Below are positions 26,979-35,560 of a DNA stretch of 64,000 nucleotides, piece by piece. This DNA is from an uncultured Methylopila sp. (lineage in GTDB: Bacteria > Pseudomonadota > Alphaproteobacteria > Rhizobiales > Methylopilaceae): NCBI GenBank assembly GCA_902168115.1, contig CABHPB010000082.1, positions 149,533 to 213,532 on the forward strand. Reading direction: 5' to 3'. The translations under genes and the position numbers were made by a program. Under the pieces are notes generated by a model. It worked only from the letters and a program-made list of their open reading frames with translations. It ran no database searches and had not been told where the DNA came from. The stretch's first letter is position 1, and each line of letters opens with the position of its first letter.

Positions 26979-29657
26979 TCAGGCCGAAATCGCCTCCGGA
27001 ACCCGCATGGCGGCTAGCATGCGGCGGATCTCCGGCAGGCAGGAGCCGCAGTTCGTGCCCGCCTTCGTCGCTGACCCGACCGCGGCTGCGTCGCAGGCGC
27101 CAGTCATGATGGCGCTCTCGATTACCCCCTTCGCGACACCATGGCAGGCGCAGACAAGAGGTCCGAGCGAGGCGCCGTCGCTGGCGCGGCCGGCGAGCAG
27201 CAGCCCGCGGGTCTCGCTTTCGTCCAGCGACTGGCCGAGCCGCCCGCGCAGGTAGGTCCATGCGCTTTCCTGTCGTCCCGGGCCGACGAACAGGCAGGCC
27301 TGCAGCAGGCCGCCACGGAAAACCGCCGCCCGATGGCGGCCACGGCGCGCATCGACGAATTCGACGACCTCGTCGCCGGGGTCCAGATCCGGGATCAGGT
27401 CCTCGAGTCGGACTTGGTCGTCGGTCGCGAAAAGAATCCCCGTTCCGTCTGGTACGGCGGCGGTCGCCCACCATGCGCCATCCGGCTTTTCGAGCGCGCC
27501 GCGCGAGAGCGCGAAGCCCTGGCGCTCGAACCGCGCGGGCCGGACCGAAGCCGCCGTCGACTTCGCGTCGGGCTGTCCGGAGATCGGATCGACGCGCGCG
27601 TGGACGAGCGCGCCGATCAGGCCGGACGACGAGGTCTCCTGGGTCCAGTGGATCGCGGCGAACAGCGCGCCGTCGCGCGCCTCCGGCGTGACCCGCGCGC
27701 GCAGCGTCGCCTCGCCATGGGCCGTGGCGACGGTCGCGAAGCCGCCGTCGACGACTCCTGCGGCTTGGGCGTCGACGGTCGAGATTTCGAGGAACGGCTC
27801 CGGCAGATGGCTCGACAGGCGCGGGCTTTTCCCGGTGCGCGTCATCGTGTGCCACTGGTCGCGGATCCGGCCGGTGTTGAGACGCAGCGGGAAGTCGGCG
27901 GACAGGGTCGCCGCGGCCTGCGGCGCCGCGACGGCGACGAAGCGGCCCTTGCCGTCGGCGGTGTAGAAGCCGCCCTTGGCGAAGAACCGCGTCTCGGTCC
28001 GCGCCGTCCCCTTGCGCGCCGGCCACTGCACCGGCTGCAGGCGATCGTAGTCGCGGGTGTCGAGGCTCGCGAGCGCGCCGATGTCGAAGTCGCGCGCGCC
28101 GTCGTTCTCAAAGGCGGAGAGCGCCGCGTGCTCGCGGAACACCTCGCCGACGGTGCGCCAGCCGAAAGCCTCGCCATAGCCAAGGCGCTTGGCCACCTGC
28201 GCGATCGCCCACCAGTCCGGCCGAGCCTCGCCGGGCAGCGCAAGGAACGGCCGCTGCCGGGAGATGCGCCGCTCGGAATTGGTGACCGTGCCGTCCTTCT
28301 CGCCCCAGGCGGCGGCCGGCAGGCGGATCTTCGCGCCGGCCGCGAGCGTGTCGTTGGAGGCGACGTTCTCCGAGACGACGAAATGGTCGAGCCTGCCGAG
28401 CGCTTCAGCGACCGCGCCGGCGCGCGGCAGCGAGGCCGCCGGGTTGGTGCCCATCACCCAGAGCGCACGAATCTCGCCGCGCGCGACCGCCTCGAACATG
28501 TCGACGGCTTTCAGACCAGGCGCTTTCGCCATGCGCGGCGCGTCCCAGAACCGACCGACCTTGTCGACCGACTCCGCGTCGAAGCCCATATGGGCGGCGA
28601 GCATGTTGGCGAGCCCGCCGACCTCGCGCCCGCCCATGGCGTTGGGCTGGCCGGTCAGCGAGAAGGGTCCCATGCCCGCCTTTCCGATGCGGCCTGTCGC
28701 AAGGTGGCAGTTCAGGATGGCGTTGACCTTGTCGACGCCGTCGGCCGACTGGTTCACGCCCTGGCTATAGAGCGTGACCGTGCGCTCCGTTTCGGCGAAC
28801 ATCGCGAAGAAGGCGGCGACGTCTGCCTCGCAGACGCCGCAGGCCTTCGCCGTAGCGGCGACACCGGGCGCGATCTCGCGCGCCCGGGCGAGCGCTTCGT
28901 CGAACCCTGACGTGTGCGCATGCACATAGGCGGGATCGATCCGTCCCGCGTCGGCGAGATGGACGAGCAGGCCGGAGAACAGCGCGACGTCGCTGCCGCC
29001 CGCGATCTTGAGGTGGAGGTCCGCCTCCTCCGCCGTCGCCGAGACGCGCGGATCGATCACGACCATCTTCGTGCCGCGCTCGGCCTTCGCCGCCAGCATG
29101 CGCTGGTAGAGCACCGGGTGACACCAGGCGGCGTTCGAGCCGGTGAAGACGATCAGGTCGGCGGATTCTAGGTCGCGATAGGTCCCCGGAACCGTGTCGG
29201 ATCCGAACGCGCGGACATGCCCGGCGACCGAGGACGACATGCAGAGCCGGGAGTTGGTGTCAACGTTCGCCGATCCAAGGAAGCCCTTGAACAGCTTGTT
29301 AGCCGCATAATAGTCCTCGGTGAGGAGCTGGCCCGACAGATAGATCGCGATCGCTTTCGGCCCGTAGGTCTCGAGCGTCTGGCGGAACCCCTTGGCGACC
29401 GCGTCGAGCGCCTCGTCCCAGCTCGCGCGCTCGCCATCGATCTCCGGATGCAGAAGCCGGCCCTCAAGCGAGAGCGTCTCGCCGAGCGCGGACCCCTTCG
29501 AGCACAGCCGCCCGAAGTTCGACGGATGGTCGGGATCGCCCGCCACCGTCGCGCCGCCCGCCCGGTCGGGCTGCGCAAGCACCCCGCAGCCGACCCCGCA
29601 ATAGGGGCAGGTGGTCGCGATCGGCGCCGGGTTCGGATCGGCGGCGTGCACGTTCAT
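26979..29657 (-). CDS. nasA: assimilatory nitrate reductase, molybdopterin catalytic subunit
   Basis: 892 residues from the ATG at 29657, 13 bases after the preceding flavoprotein gene; the longer frame to 29747 lies inside that gene. The N-terminal [4Fe-4S] motif is TTCPYCGVGCGV, completed by RLCSKGSALG. Molybdopterin-guanine-dinucleotide contacts include FTGSNAAWCHPVLYQRM and YSQGVNQSADG, and GQPNAMGGREVGGLANML is a signature of NasA. The C-terminus adds a BFD-like [2Fe-2S] domain (VCACHGVAKG and GTNCGSCLPEI), a common NasA extension that receives electrons. It reduces nitrate to nitrite in the cytoplasm and is the last gene of the operon. Confidence 0.93.
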   Translation of the reverse strand: MNVHAADPNPAPIATTCPYCGVGCGVLAQPDRAGGATVAGDPDHPSNFGRLCSKGSALGETLSLEGRLLHPEIDGERASWDEALDAVAKGFRQTLETYGPKAIAIYLSGQLLTEDYYAANKLFKGFLGSANVDTNSRLCMSSSVAGHVRAFGSDTVPGTYRDLESADLIVFTGSNAAWCHPVLYQRMLAAKAERGTKMVVIDPRVSATAEEADLHLKIAGGSDVALFSGLLVHLADAGRIDPAYVHAHTSGFDEALARAREIAPGVAATAKACGVCEADVAAFFAMFAETERTVTLYSQGVNQSADGVDKVNAILNCHLATGRIGKAGMGPFSLTGQPNAMGGREVGGLANMLAAHMGFDAESVDKVGRFWDAPRMAKAPGLKAVDMFEAVARGEIRALWVMGTNPAASLPRAGAVAEALGRLDHFVVSENVASNDTLAAGAKIRLPAAAWGEKDGTVTNSERRISRQRPFLALPGEARPDWWAIAQVAKRLGYGEAFGWRTVGEVFREHAALSAFENDGARDFDIGALASLDTRDYDRLQPVQWPARKGTARTETRFFAKGGFYTADGKGRFVAVAAPQAAATLSADFPLRLNTGRIRDQWHTMTRTGKSPRLSSHLPEPFLEISTVDAQAAGVVDGGFATVATAHGEATLRARVTPEARDGALFAAIHWTQETSSSGLIGALVHARVDPISGQPDAKSTAASVRPARFERQGFALSRGALEKPDGAWWATAAVPDGTGILFATDDQVRLEDLIPDLDPGDEVVEFVDARRGRHRAAVFRGGLLQACLFVGPGRQESAWTYLRGRLGQSLDESETRGLLLAGRASDGASLGPLVCACHGVAKGVIESAIMTGACDAAAVGSATKAGTNCGSCLPEIRRMLAAMRVPEAISA

Positions 29658-29670
29658 GCGCGATCCCCGG

Positions 29671-31314
29671 TCAGTAGACGTCGGCCTGGTAGCGGCCGGC
29701 CTTCTTGAGGTCGGCGATGTAGGCCTTCGCGCCGTCGCCCTTGCCACCGTGCTCCGCCGCGATGTCGATCAGCGCCTTCTCGACGTCCGCCGCCATGCGT
29801 TTGGCGTCGCCGCAGACGTAGAAATGGGCGCCCGTCTCCAGCCAGCTCCAGAGTTCGGCTCCGGCCTCGCGCATCCGGTCCTGGACATAAACCTTGGCGT
29901 CGCCGTCGCGCGACCAGGCGAGAGAGAGCTTCGTCAGCGCGCCGGTCTCCTGCAGCTCGGCGATCTCCTCGCGATAGAAGAAGTCGGTCGCCTCGCGCTG
30001 GTGCCCGAAGAACAGCCAGGCGCCGCCGGCCGCCTTGGCCGCGCGCCGCTCGCGCAGGAAGGAGCGGAACGGCGCGACGCCTGTGCCTGGCCCGACCATG
30101 ATGATCGGGACGTCGCCGCTCTTCGGCAGCCCAAAGCCGTGCGCCTTCTGGACGTAGACCTTGAGCTTCGCGCCCGGCTCGACCCGGTCGGAGAGATAGG
30201 TCGAGGCGAGGCCGAGGCGGGTGCGCTCACCGATCCGGTAGCGCACCGCGTCGACGGTGAGGCTGACCCTGCCGGGATCGGCCGAGAGCGCCGAGGAGAT
30301 CGAGTAGAGCCGCGGCTGCAAGGGTTCGAGCGTCGCGAGCAGGTCGGCGACGGGGGGCGTCGCGGCCGGGAACTTCTCCAGCGCCGCGAGGACGTCGAGC
30401 GTCTCGAGGTCGCCGTCCGGGTTCTCGCCCTCGGCGAGCCGCATCAGCTTCGCCTTGTCGGAAGCGTCCTCGACATGGACGCTGAGCAGCTCGAACAGCG
30501 CGTCAGGCGCTGCGCCGAGCGAGACCTTTTCGGACAGCCAGGTCGCAAGCGGCAGCGTCTGCCCGTCATGGCTGACGGGCGCGTCCGGCGCGACGCCGAG
30601 GCGCGTCGCGAGATCGGCCGCGAGCGACGGGCAGTTGGTCGCGAACAGGCCGAAGCTGTCGCCCGGCTCGTAGGTCAGGCCGCACGCGCTGAGGTCGATC
30701 TCGACGTGGTTGGTCTCCTTGGAAGACCCCTCGCCGTTGAGCTTCAGGCGCGACAGGAAGGTCGCCTCGACCGGCGTCTCGCGCGAGCGGCCGGGCTCGG
30801 CCGCGGCGGGCTGGGCCGAAGCCGGCGCCGCCTCGGCCGGCTTCGTCGCGGGCGCCGCGCCCTCGAGCTCGGCGGCGAGCTTCTTCAGCATGCGCTGCGT
30901 TTCCTTGCCGCCGGGCACGCATAGATTGAGCTTTGTCTCCTCGCCGGTCGCGATCGCCAAGGAATAGGTGTCGCAGAGATAGCCGCACTGGCCGCAGTCC
31001 TGCTGGGCCATGGCCGCCATCATGCGGCGCTTCAGCGGCTTGCCGTCCGCGAGCTGCATGCGCTCGTCGATCGGCATGGAGGCGTCATGCCACGGCGCGC
31101 CGTCGTCCTCCTCCTCGGCGGGAGCGGCCTGCGGGGCGCCCGGCAGGGGCTCGCCGAGCAAAGCGGTCGCCGCGTCGCGCGACAGCGCCTGCACTCCGCC
31201 GTCCATCGAGAGCAGGCCGGCGAAGAAGCCGTTCAGCCAGGAACGCTGTTCGGGGCTGAACGGCGCGTTCTCCGGCACCAGCGGCGGCAGCATCATCTGG
31301 GTTGGCGCGGACAT
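29671..31314 (-). CDS. CysJ-like diflavin/FNR-type flavoprotein lacking a flavodoxin domain, electron donor for nitrate/nitrite reduction
   Basis: 547 residues. It resembles the flavoprotein subunit of sulfite reductase but has no FMN-flavodoxin domain. Instead, the N-terminal 170 residues contain a PEQRSWLNGFFAGLLS helix also seen in its neighbour's N-terminus and a Cys cluster (QQDCGQCGYLCDTYS plus NLCVPGG) fit for an iron-sulfur cluster. The FAD-binding part (EIDLSACGLTYEPGDS, RLYSISSALSADPG) and the NADPH-binding part (MVGPGTGVAPFRSFLRER, FFGHQREATDFFY, YVCGDAKRMAADV) follow. It is six bases from the NirA gene. It probably passes electrons from NADPH to NirA or NasA. Confidence 0.82.
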   Translation of the reverse strand: MSAPTQMMLPPLVPENAPFSPEQRSWLNGFFAGLLSMDGGVQALSRDAATALLGEPLPGAPQAAPAEEEDDGAPWHDASMPIDERMQLADGKPLKRRMMAAMAQQDCGQCGYLCDTYSLAIATGEETKLNLCVPGGKETQRMLKKLAAELEGAAPATKPAEAAPASAQPAAAEPGRSRETPVEATFLSRLKLNGEGSSKETNHVEIDLSACGLTYEPGDSFGLFATNCPSLAADLATRLGVAPDAPVSHDGQTLPLATWLSEKVSLGAAPDALFELLSVHVEDASDKAKLMRLAEGENPDGDLETLDVLAALEKFPAATPPVADLLATLEPLQPRLYSISSALSADPGRVSLTVDAVRYRIGERTRLGLASTYLSDRVEPGAKLKVYVQKAHGFGLPKSGDVPIIMVGPGTGVAPFRSFLRERRAAKAAGGAWLFFGHQREATDFFYREEIAELQETGALTKLSLAWSRDGDAKVYVQDRMREAGAELWSWLETGAHFYVCGDAKRMAADVEKALIDIAAEHGGKGDGAKAYIADLKKAGRYQADVY

Positions 31315-31319
31315 GTGCG

Positions 31320-33131
31320 TCAGGCCTTCTCGAGTTCGAACATGGTCTTGAGCGCGTCGATCTCGTGGCGACGCGTGAAGGCGGCGAAGGTCTCGGCCTC
31401 GCTCTCGCGGTTGGCGAGGTAGCCGCGCAGCATCTTCTCGACGACGGCCGGGCAGTCCTCGCCCTTCACTTCGGAGACGAGGTCGCGGGCGATGGTGGCG
31501 TCCGTCCCGAAGCCGCCGCCGACGAGGATGTTGAAGCCGTCGACGGTGTCCTCCTCGCCGACCGGCACGCGCGCGCCGATCAGGCCGATGTCGCCGATGT
31601 AGTGCTGGGCGCAGGAGTGGTGGCAGCCGGTGGCGTGGATGTTGATCGGCGTGTCGACGGTAAGGCCGATCCCGTCGATGTGGGTCGCGATCTGGTCGGC
31701 GAAGCCCTTGGTGTCGGCGGCGGAGAACTTGCAGCCGCGATTGCCGGTGCAGGCGACGAGCCCGGCGCGGACGTTCGAGCAGGCGGTCTCCAGCCCGATC
31801 GCCCGGATCTTCTCCTCGACCTGCGCCACGAACTCGTCGCGCACGCCCGAGATCAGCAGGTTCTGCCAGACGGTCAGGCGGATGTCGCGGTCGCCATATT
31901 CCTGCGAGATGTCGGCGAGCGCCCGCATCTGGTCGCAGGACATGCGGCCGAGCTTCAGCGACACGCCGATCCAGTTGTGGCCCTTCTGGCGCTGCGGATG
32001 GACGCCGATATGGGCCATGCGGTCGCTTTCGGGCCGCGGCGCCAGCGCGCCGGCCGGCGCGCGCACGAGCCTGGCGCCGAGAACCTTCTCGACCTCCTCG
32101 AGAAACTTCTCGAAACCCCAGGCGTCGAGCACGTATTTCAGCCGCGCCTTGGCGCGGTCGCTACGGTCGCCGTGCGAGATGAAGACGCGCACGATCGCGT
32201 CGGCGACCTTGTTGGCCTCACCGAGCGGCACGATCACGCCGGTGTCGCGCGCGAAGTCGCGGTGGCCGGTGATGCCGCCGAGCGCGAGACGCCACCAGAC
32301 GCCCGGCTCGATCCCGTGGCCGTCCAGCACCTCGACGGCCTGGAAGCCGATGTCGTTGGTGTCCTCGAGCGCGGCGATCCGGCCGGCGCCGTCGAAGGCG
32401 ACGTTGAACTTGCGCGGCAGGCCGTAGAGCGAGCGGTCGTTGAGGATGTGGTGGTGCCACTCCTTGGCGTAGGGGCGCGTGTCGACCAGCTCCTGCGGGT
32501 CGACGCCCGCCGTCGGCGTGCCGGTGACGTTGCGGATGTTGTCGGCGCCGGAGCCGCGCGCGGTGAGCCCGATGTCGACGAGGCCCTCGAGGAAGGCCGG
32601 CCCGTCCTTCGCGCCGATCTCGCGCACCTGAAGGTTGGCGCGGGTCGTCACGTGGCTGTAGCCGCCGCCGAACTGCTCCGCGAGGTCCGCGACCCCGCGG
32701 AACTGCCACGCCTTCAGGATGCCGTTGTGGATCCTGAGGCGGCACATATACGCGTCTTGCGTTGGCCCGACATAGAACAGGCCGTGGAAGCGGACGCGAA
32801 AGTCGTCGATCGATTTCGCGTACTTGCCTTCGGCCGCGAGCCCCTTGAAGCGGGCGTAGAAGTCGAACGGATGCTCGTCGCGCTTGGCCTTCTCCTGAGC
32901 GACCAGCTTCTTGCCGGCCTTCTCCTGCCGCGCCATCGCCTCCAGATGGATCGCGTCCGGGCCGGAGGGCGCCTGCTCCTGCGGCGCCGGCAGGGACTGG
33001 CCGGCGCCCTGCCCCTGGAACGGCACCTGCCCGCCGAGCCCCGGCGCGCCGCGTGAGCCGCGGATCGCCTGGACGCCGGAGATGAAGCCTTCGAGGTAGC
33101 GCTTCTGGTCGGGGGTGAAATCGCCGCTCAT
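31320..33131 (-). CDS. nirA: ferredoxin-nitrite reductase type (NirA family)
   Basis: 603 residues, containing siroheme and [4Fe-4S] reductase repeats. The first half holds LEGLVDIGLTARGSGADNIRNVTGTP. The cluster and siroheme ligands are in the second half: ACTGNRGCKFSAADTKG and ATGCHHSCAQHYIGDIG, the paired Cys motifs of nitrite/sulfite reductases. It reduces nitrite to ammonium with six electrons. Nitrite rather than sulfite is favoured by position between nitrate-assimilation genes. The N-terminus shares a PDQKRYLEGFISGVQA helix with the adjacent flavoprotein, possibly a docking element. Confidence 0.9.
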   Translation of the reverse strand: MSGDFTPDQKRYLEGFISGVQAIRGSRGAPGLGGQVPFQGQGAGQSLPAPQEQAPSGPDAIHLEAMARQEKAGKKLVAQEKAKRDEHPFDFYARFKGLAAEGKYAKSIDDFRVRFHGLFYVGPTQDAYMCRLRIHNGILKAWQFRGVADLAEQFGGGYSHVTTRANLQVREIGAKDGPAFLEGLVDIGLTARGSGADNIRNVTGTPTAGVDPQELVDTRPYAKEWHHHILNDRSLYGLPRKFNVAFDGAGRIAALEDTNDIGFQAVEVLDGHGIEPGVWWRLALGGITGHRDFARDTGVIVPLGEANKVADAIVRVFISHGDRSDRAKARLKYVLDAWGFEKFLEEVEKVLGARLVRAPAGALAPRPESDRMAHIGVHPQRQKGHNWIGVSLKLGRMSCDQMRALADISQEYGDRDIRLTVWQNLLISGVRDEFVAQVEEKIRAIGLETACSNVRAGLVACTGNRGCKFSAADTKGFADQIATHIDGIGLTVDTPINIHATGCHHSCAQHYIGDIGLIGARVPVGEEDTVDGFNILVGGGFGTDATIARDLVSEVKGEDCPAVVEKMLRGYLANRESEAETFAAFTRRHEIDALKTMFELEKA

Positions 33132-33141
33132 CGCCGCCTCC

Positions 33142-34386
33142 TCACGCCGCCGCCACGAAGGACCGGCCGAAGGCCAGGTCGTCGCGCATCTCGCCGAGCG
33201 GCGCGCCCGAGGCGATCAGGTCGAGATACCAGAGCGCGTCCGAGGCCTCGCCGACTAGGATCGCCCCCACCAGGCGGTCGTCGCGCATCACGAATTTCCG
33301 GTAATGGCCATGGCCGGGATCGGCGAGGGTGACGATGTCGTCGCCCTCCTCCGCCTCGACGGCGCCGGCCGAGAACACCGAGACGCCGGAGACCTTGAGA
33401 TTGGTGGAGAGCAGGCTGCCGGCGTAGGCCGCCTCCGCCTCGCCTGCGAGATGGCGCGCGAGCGTCTTCGCATGCTCGTAGGCCGGCGCGACGAGGCCGT
33501 AGACGACGCCGGCATGCTCGGCGCATTCGCCGATCGCGTAGACGTTCGCGTCGGAGGTCCGCATGGCGTCGTCGACGACGATCCCGCGCTTGACGTCCAG
33601 CCCCGCCTCGCGCGCAAGGCCGGCGTTGGGCCGCACGCCGCAGGACATGACGATCATGTCGGCCGGCAGAACCTCGCCGCTCGCGAGCCTCAGGCCCTCG
33701 ACGCGGGCCTCGCCGACGATCTCGGCGCTCTGGGCGGACAGGGCGAAGCCGATGCCCTTCTTCTCGAGCTGGCGCTTGAGCGTCGCGGCCGCCTTCAGGT
33801 CGAGCTGGCGCTCCATGATCTTGTCGAAGATGTGCACGACCGTCGTCGCGCAGCCGAGCTTGGCGAGGCCGTAGGCCGCCTCCAGCCCGAGCAGCCCGCC
33901 TCCGATGACGACGGCGCTCCTGCCCTCGCCCGAGAGCCTGGCGAGCATGGCTGCGTCGGCCCGGTCGCGGAAGGTCACGACCTCCGGCAGATGCCCGCCC
34001 GGCAGCGGCAGGCGGATCGGTTCGGAGCCCGTCGCCAGCACCAGCCGGTCGTAGGTCGCCCAGCGACCGTCGGTCAGCCAGACGGTCTTGCTGGCGAGGT
34101 CGATCCGAGAGACCTGCGCGTCGGTGAACAGGCGGAAGCCGCTCTGGCCGTACCAGGAGCGATCTTTCAGCGTCAGGTCCTCGTCGGCGGCCTCGCCGGC
34201 GAGCAGGGAGGACAGCAGCACGCGATTGTAGGCCGCGTCCTTCTCCGCCCCGAGCACGGTGACGTCGTATTTGCCGGGGCACGCGGCGTTGAGCTCCTCG
34301 AGGAGCTTCAGCGCGGCCATGCCGGCGCCAACCAGCACGATACGTTCGCGCTCCGGCCGTTTCGTCGATGCAGCTTTCCCGCTCAT
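33142..34386 (-). CDS. NAD(P)/FAD-dependent oxidoreductase, NirB N-terminal-like (nitrite reductase electron transfer)
   Basis: 414 residues from the ATG at 34386; the frame extends to 34467, but that part is the attenuator leader. The first FAD motif is RIVLVGAGMAALKLLEEL; the NADH-binding motif is VIGGGLLGLEAAYGLAKLG; ATGSEPIRLPLPG and VYAIGECAEHAG complete a class like rubredoxin reductase or the N-terminal half of NirB/NasB. No siroheme or Cys-rich domain is attached. It is the first gene of the nitrate/nitrite reductase operon and probably feeds electrons to NirA or NasA. It starts about 80 bases beyond the leader terminator. Confidence 0.83.
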   Translation of the reverse strand: MSGKAASTKRPERERIVLVGAGMAALKLLEELNAACPGKYDVTVLGAEKDAAYNRVLLSSLLAGEAADEDLTLKDRSWYGQSGFRLFTDAQVSRIDLASKTVWLTDGRWATYDRLVLATGSEPIRLPLPGGHLPEVVTFRDRADAAMLARLSGEGRSAVVIGGGLLGLEAAYGLAKLGCATTVVHIFDKIMERQLDLKAAATLKRQLEKKGIGFALSAQSAEIVGEARVEGLRLASGEVLPADMIVMSCGVRPNAGLAREAGLDVKRGIVVDDAMRTSDANVYAIGECAEHAGVVYGLVAPAYEHAKTLARHLAGEAEAAYAGSLLSTNLKVSGVSVFSAGAVEAEEGDDIVTLADPGHGHYRKFVMRDDRLVGAILVGEASDALWYLDLIASGAPLGEMRDDLAFGRSFVAAA

Positions 34387-34465
34387 GCGCTTGCTTCCGG
34401 ACTCCGATCGCCGCCCCCGAAGGGACCCGTTTCCCGGCCCGCGCCTCGCTCGGATGGCGCGGACC

Positions 34466-34546
34466 AAACAAAAAGCCGCTGTCTCGACCCGCGCATTCGT
34501 CTGCGTGTCGGTTCAGCGGCGATGCTGGCGCGCCCCTCGATGGGCG
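34466..34546 (-). promoter_or_regulatory. NasT (ANTAR) attenuator leader of the reductase operon
   Basis: Minus-strand order: hairpin 1, CGCCC-ATCGAG-GGGCG (34546-34531); hairpin 2, CAGC-ATCGCC-GCTG (34527-34514); then an intrinsic terminator with stem GCCGCTG (34520-34514) and CAGCGGC (34481-34475) followed by TTTTTG. Both six-base loops have A at position 1 and G at position 4, the known ANTAR recognition rule. The 3' arm of hairpin 2 is part of the 5' arm of the terminator, so NasT binding would prevent termination. A near copy lies before nrtA. Confidence 0.85.
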
Positions 34547-34591
34547 AATGGTCCTGGCGTCAGCGTCGACGGGGAACCACGAGACAGTTCA

Positions 34592-34608
34592 TTCAAGAGG
34601 CATGCCAG
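34592..34608 (-). promoter_or_regulatory. sigma-54-like promoter before the reductase operon leader
   Basis: Minus strand CTGGCATGCCTCTTGAA. GG and GA are separated by 10 bases, as in the -24/-12 element, except that the -12 pair is GA instead of GC. The same element in the same place before the other leader (38071-38087) supports it. A transcript start near 34581 would put both ANTAR hairpins in the leader. Confidence 0.45.
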
Positions 34609-34705
34609 CCGCCTGAACCGGCGGAATTTCCTGGAGCTTGAACGGATCGACCTTCGGCTCGCGCCGTCGTCGAACCGTTCGGGCGCACGGCGATTGTGCA
34701 GTGCG

Positions 34706-34740
34706 CCCAAAACGGGCGCCGGAGGCGACCTCCGGCGCCC
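34706..34740 (-). terminator. intrinsic terminator of the nrtABD operon
   Basis: A perfect 12-base inverted repeat, GGGCGCCGGAGG (34714-34725) and CCTCCGGCGCCC (34729-34740), with a 3-base loop, begins nine bases after the nrtD stop on the minus strand and is followed by CGTTTTGG. It separates the uptake operon from the reductase operon's promoter region. Confidence 0.85.
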
Positions 34741-34748
34741 GGGGACCG

Positions 34749-35546
34749 TCAGGCCGCCTCGACGAAGCGGTGGCGCTCGTAGAGGAACTTCAGCACCGCC
34801 GCGCGCGCCGCGATGTAGGCGCGGTCCGAGACCAGCTCGAGCCGGTTGCGCGGCCGCTCCAGCGGCACCTCCAGAACCTCGCCGATGCGGGCCGAGGGCC
34901 CGTTGGTCATCATCACGATGCGGTCCGAGAGCAGCACGGCCTCGTCGACGTCGTGCGTGATCATCAGCACGGTGTTGTTGAGCTCGGTCTGGATCTGCAT
35001 GACCTGGTCCTGCAGATGGGTGCGAGTCAGCGCGTCGAGCGCGCCGAACGGCTCGTCGAGCAGCAGCACCTTCGGCTGCATGGCGAGCGCCCGGGCGATG
35101 CCGATGCGCTGCTTCATGCCGCCCGAGATTTCGGACGGACGCCGGTCCTTGGCGTGCTCCATGTGCACGAGCTTGAGCTTGTGCATCGTCCAGTCGTGGC
35201 GCTCTGCCTTGGACTTCGTCTTGCCGAACACCTTGTCGACCGCGAGCGCGACGTTCTCGTAGCAGGTCAGCCACGGCAGCAGGCTGTGGTTCTGGAACAC
35301 GACCGCGCGGTCGGGGCCCGGCTCGTCCACCACCTTGTCCTGAAGGAAGACGACGCCCTTCGTCGCCTTGGTGAGGCCGGCGACGATATTGAGCAGCGTC
35401 GACTTTCCGCAGCCGGAATGGCCGATGATCGAGATGAACTCGCCCTCGGCGACCTCCAGCGAGACGTCCTTCAGAACCTCGTTGGTCATCGCCCCGCGCG
35501 AGAACGACTTGTCGACATGCTCGATCTTGAGAAACGGCTTGGTCAT
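34749..35546 (-). CDS. nrtD: nitrate ABC transporter ATP-binding protein
   Basis: 265 residues from the ATG at 35546, 14 bases after the permease gene. Walker A GHSGCGKSTLLN, the ABC signature (here SEISGGMKQRIGIARAL), Walker B KVLLLDEPFGALDALT and the switch His in ITHDVDEAVLLSDR are complete. HMEHAKDRRPSEISGGM just before the signature fits the NrtD/TauB group. It powers uptake of nitrate together with NrtA and NrtB. The longer upstream frame overlaps nrtB in another register and is not coding. A strong terminator follows. Confidence 0.92.
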   Translation of the reverse strand: MTKPFLKIEHVDKSFSRGAMTNEVLKDVSLEVAEGEFISIIGHSGCGKSTLLNIVAGLTKATKGVVFLQDKVVDEPGPDRAVVFQNHSLLPWLTCYENVALAVDKVFGKTKSKAERHDWTMHKLKLVHMEHAKDRRPSEISGGMKQRIGIARALAMQPKVLLLDEPFGALDALTRTHLQDQVMQIQTELNNTVLMITHDVDEAVLLSDRIVMMTNGPSARIGEVLEVPLERPRNRLELVSDRAYIAARAAVLKFLYERHRFVEAA

Positions 35547-35560
35547 GGCTTTGCCCACCG

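Noticed and set aside
27141..28910. 589-residue plus-strand frame over nasA, and similar frames over nirA (31302-33056) and the nirB-like gene (33304-34641)
   Set aside because: Antisense shadows of high-GC coding sequence with no recognisable motifs.
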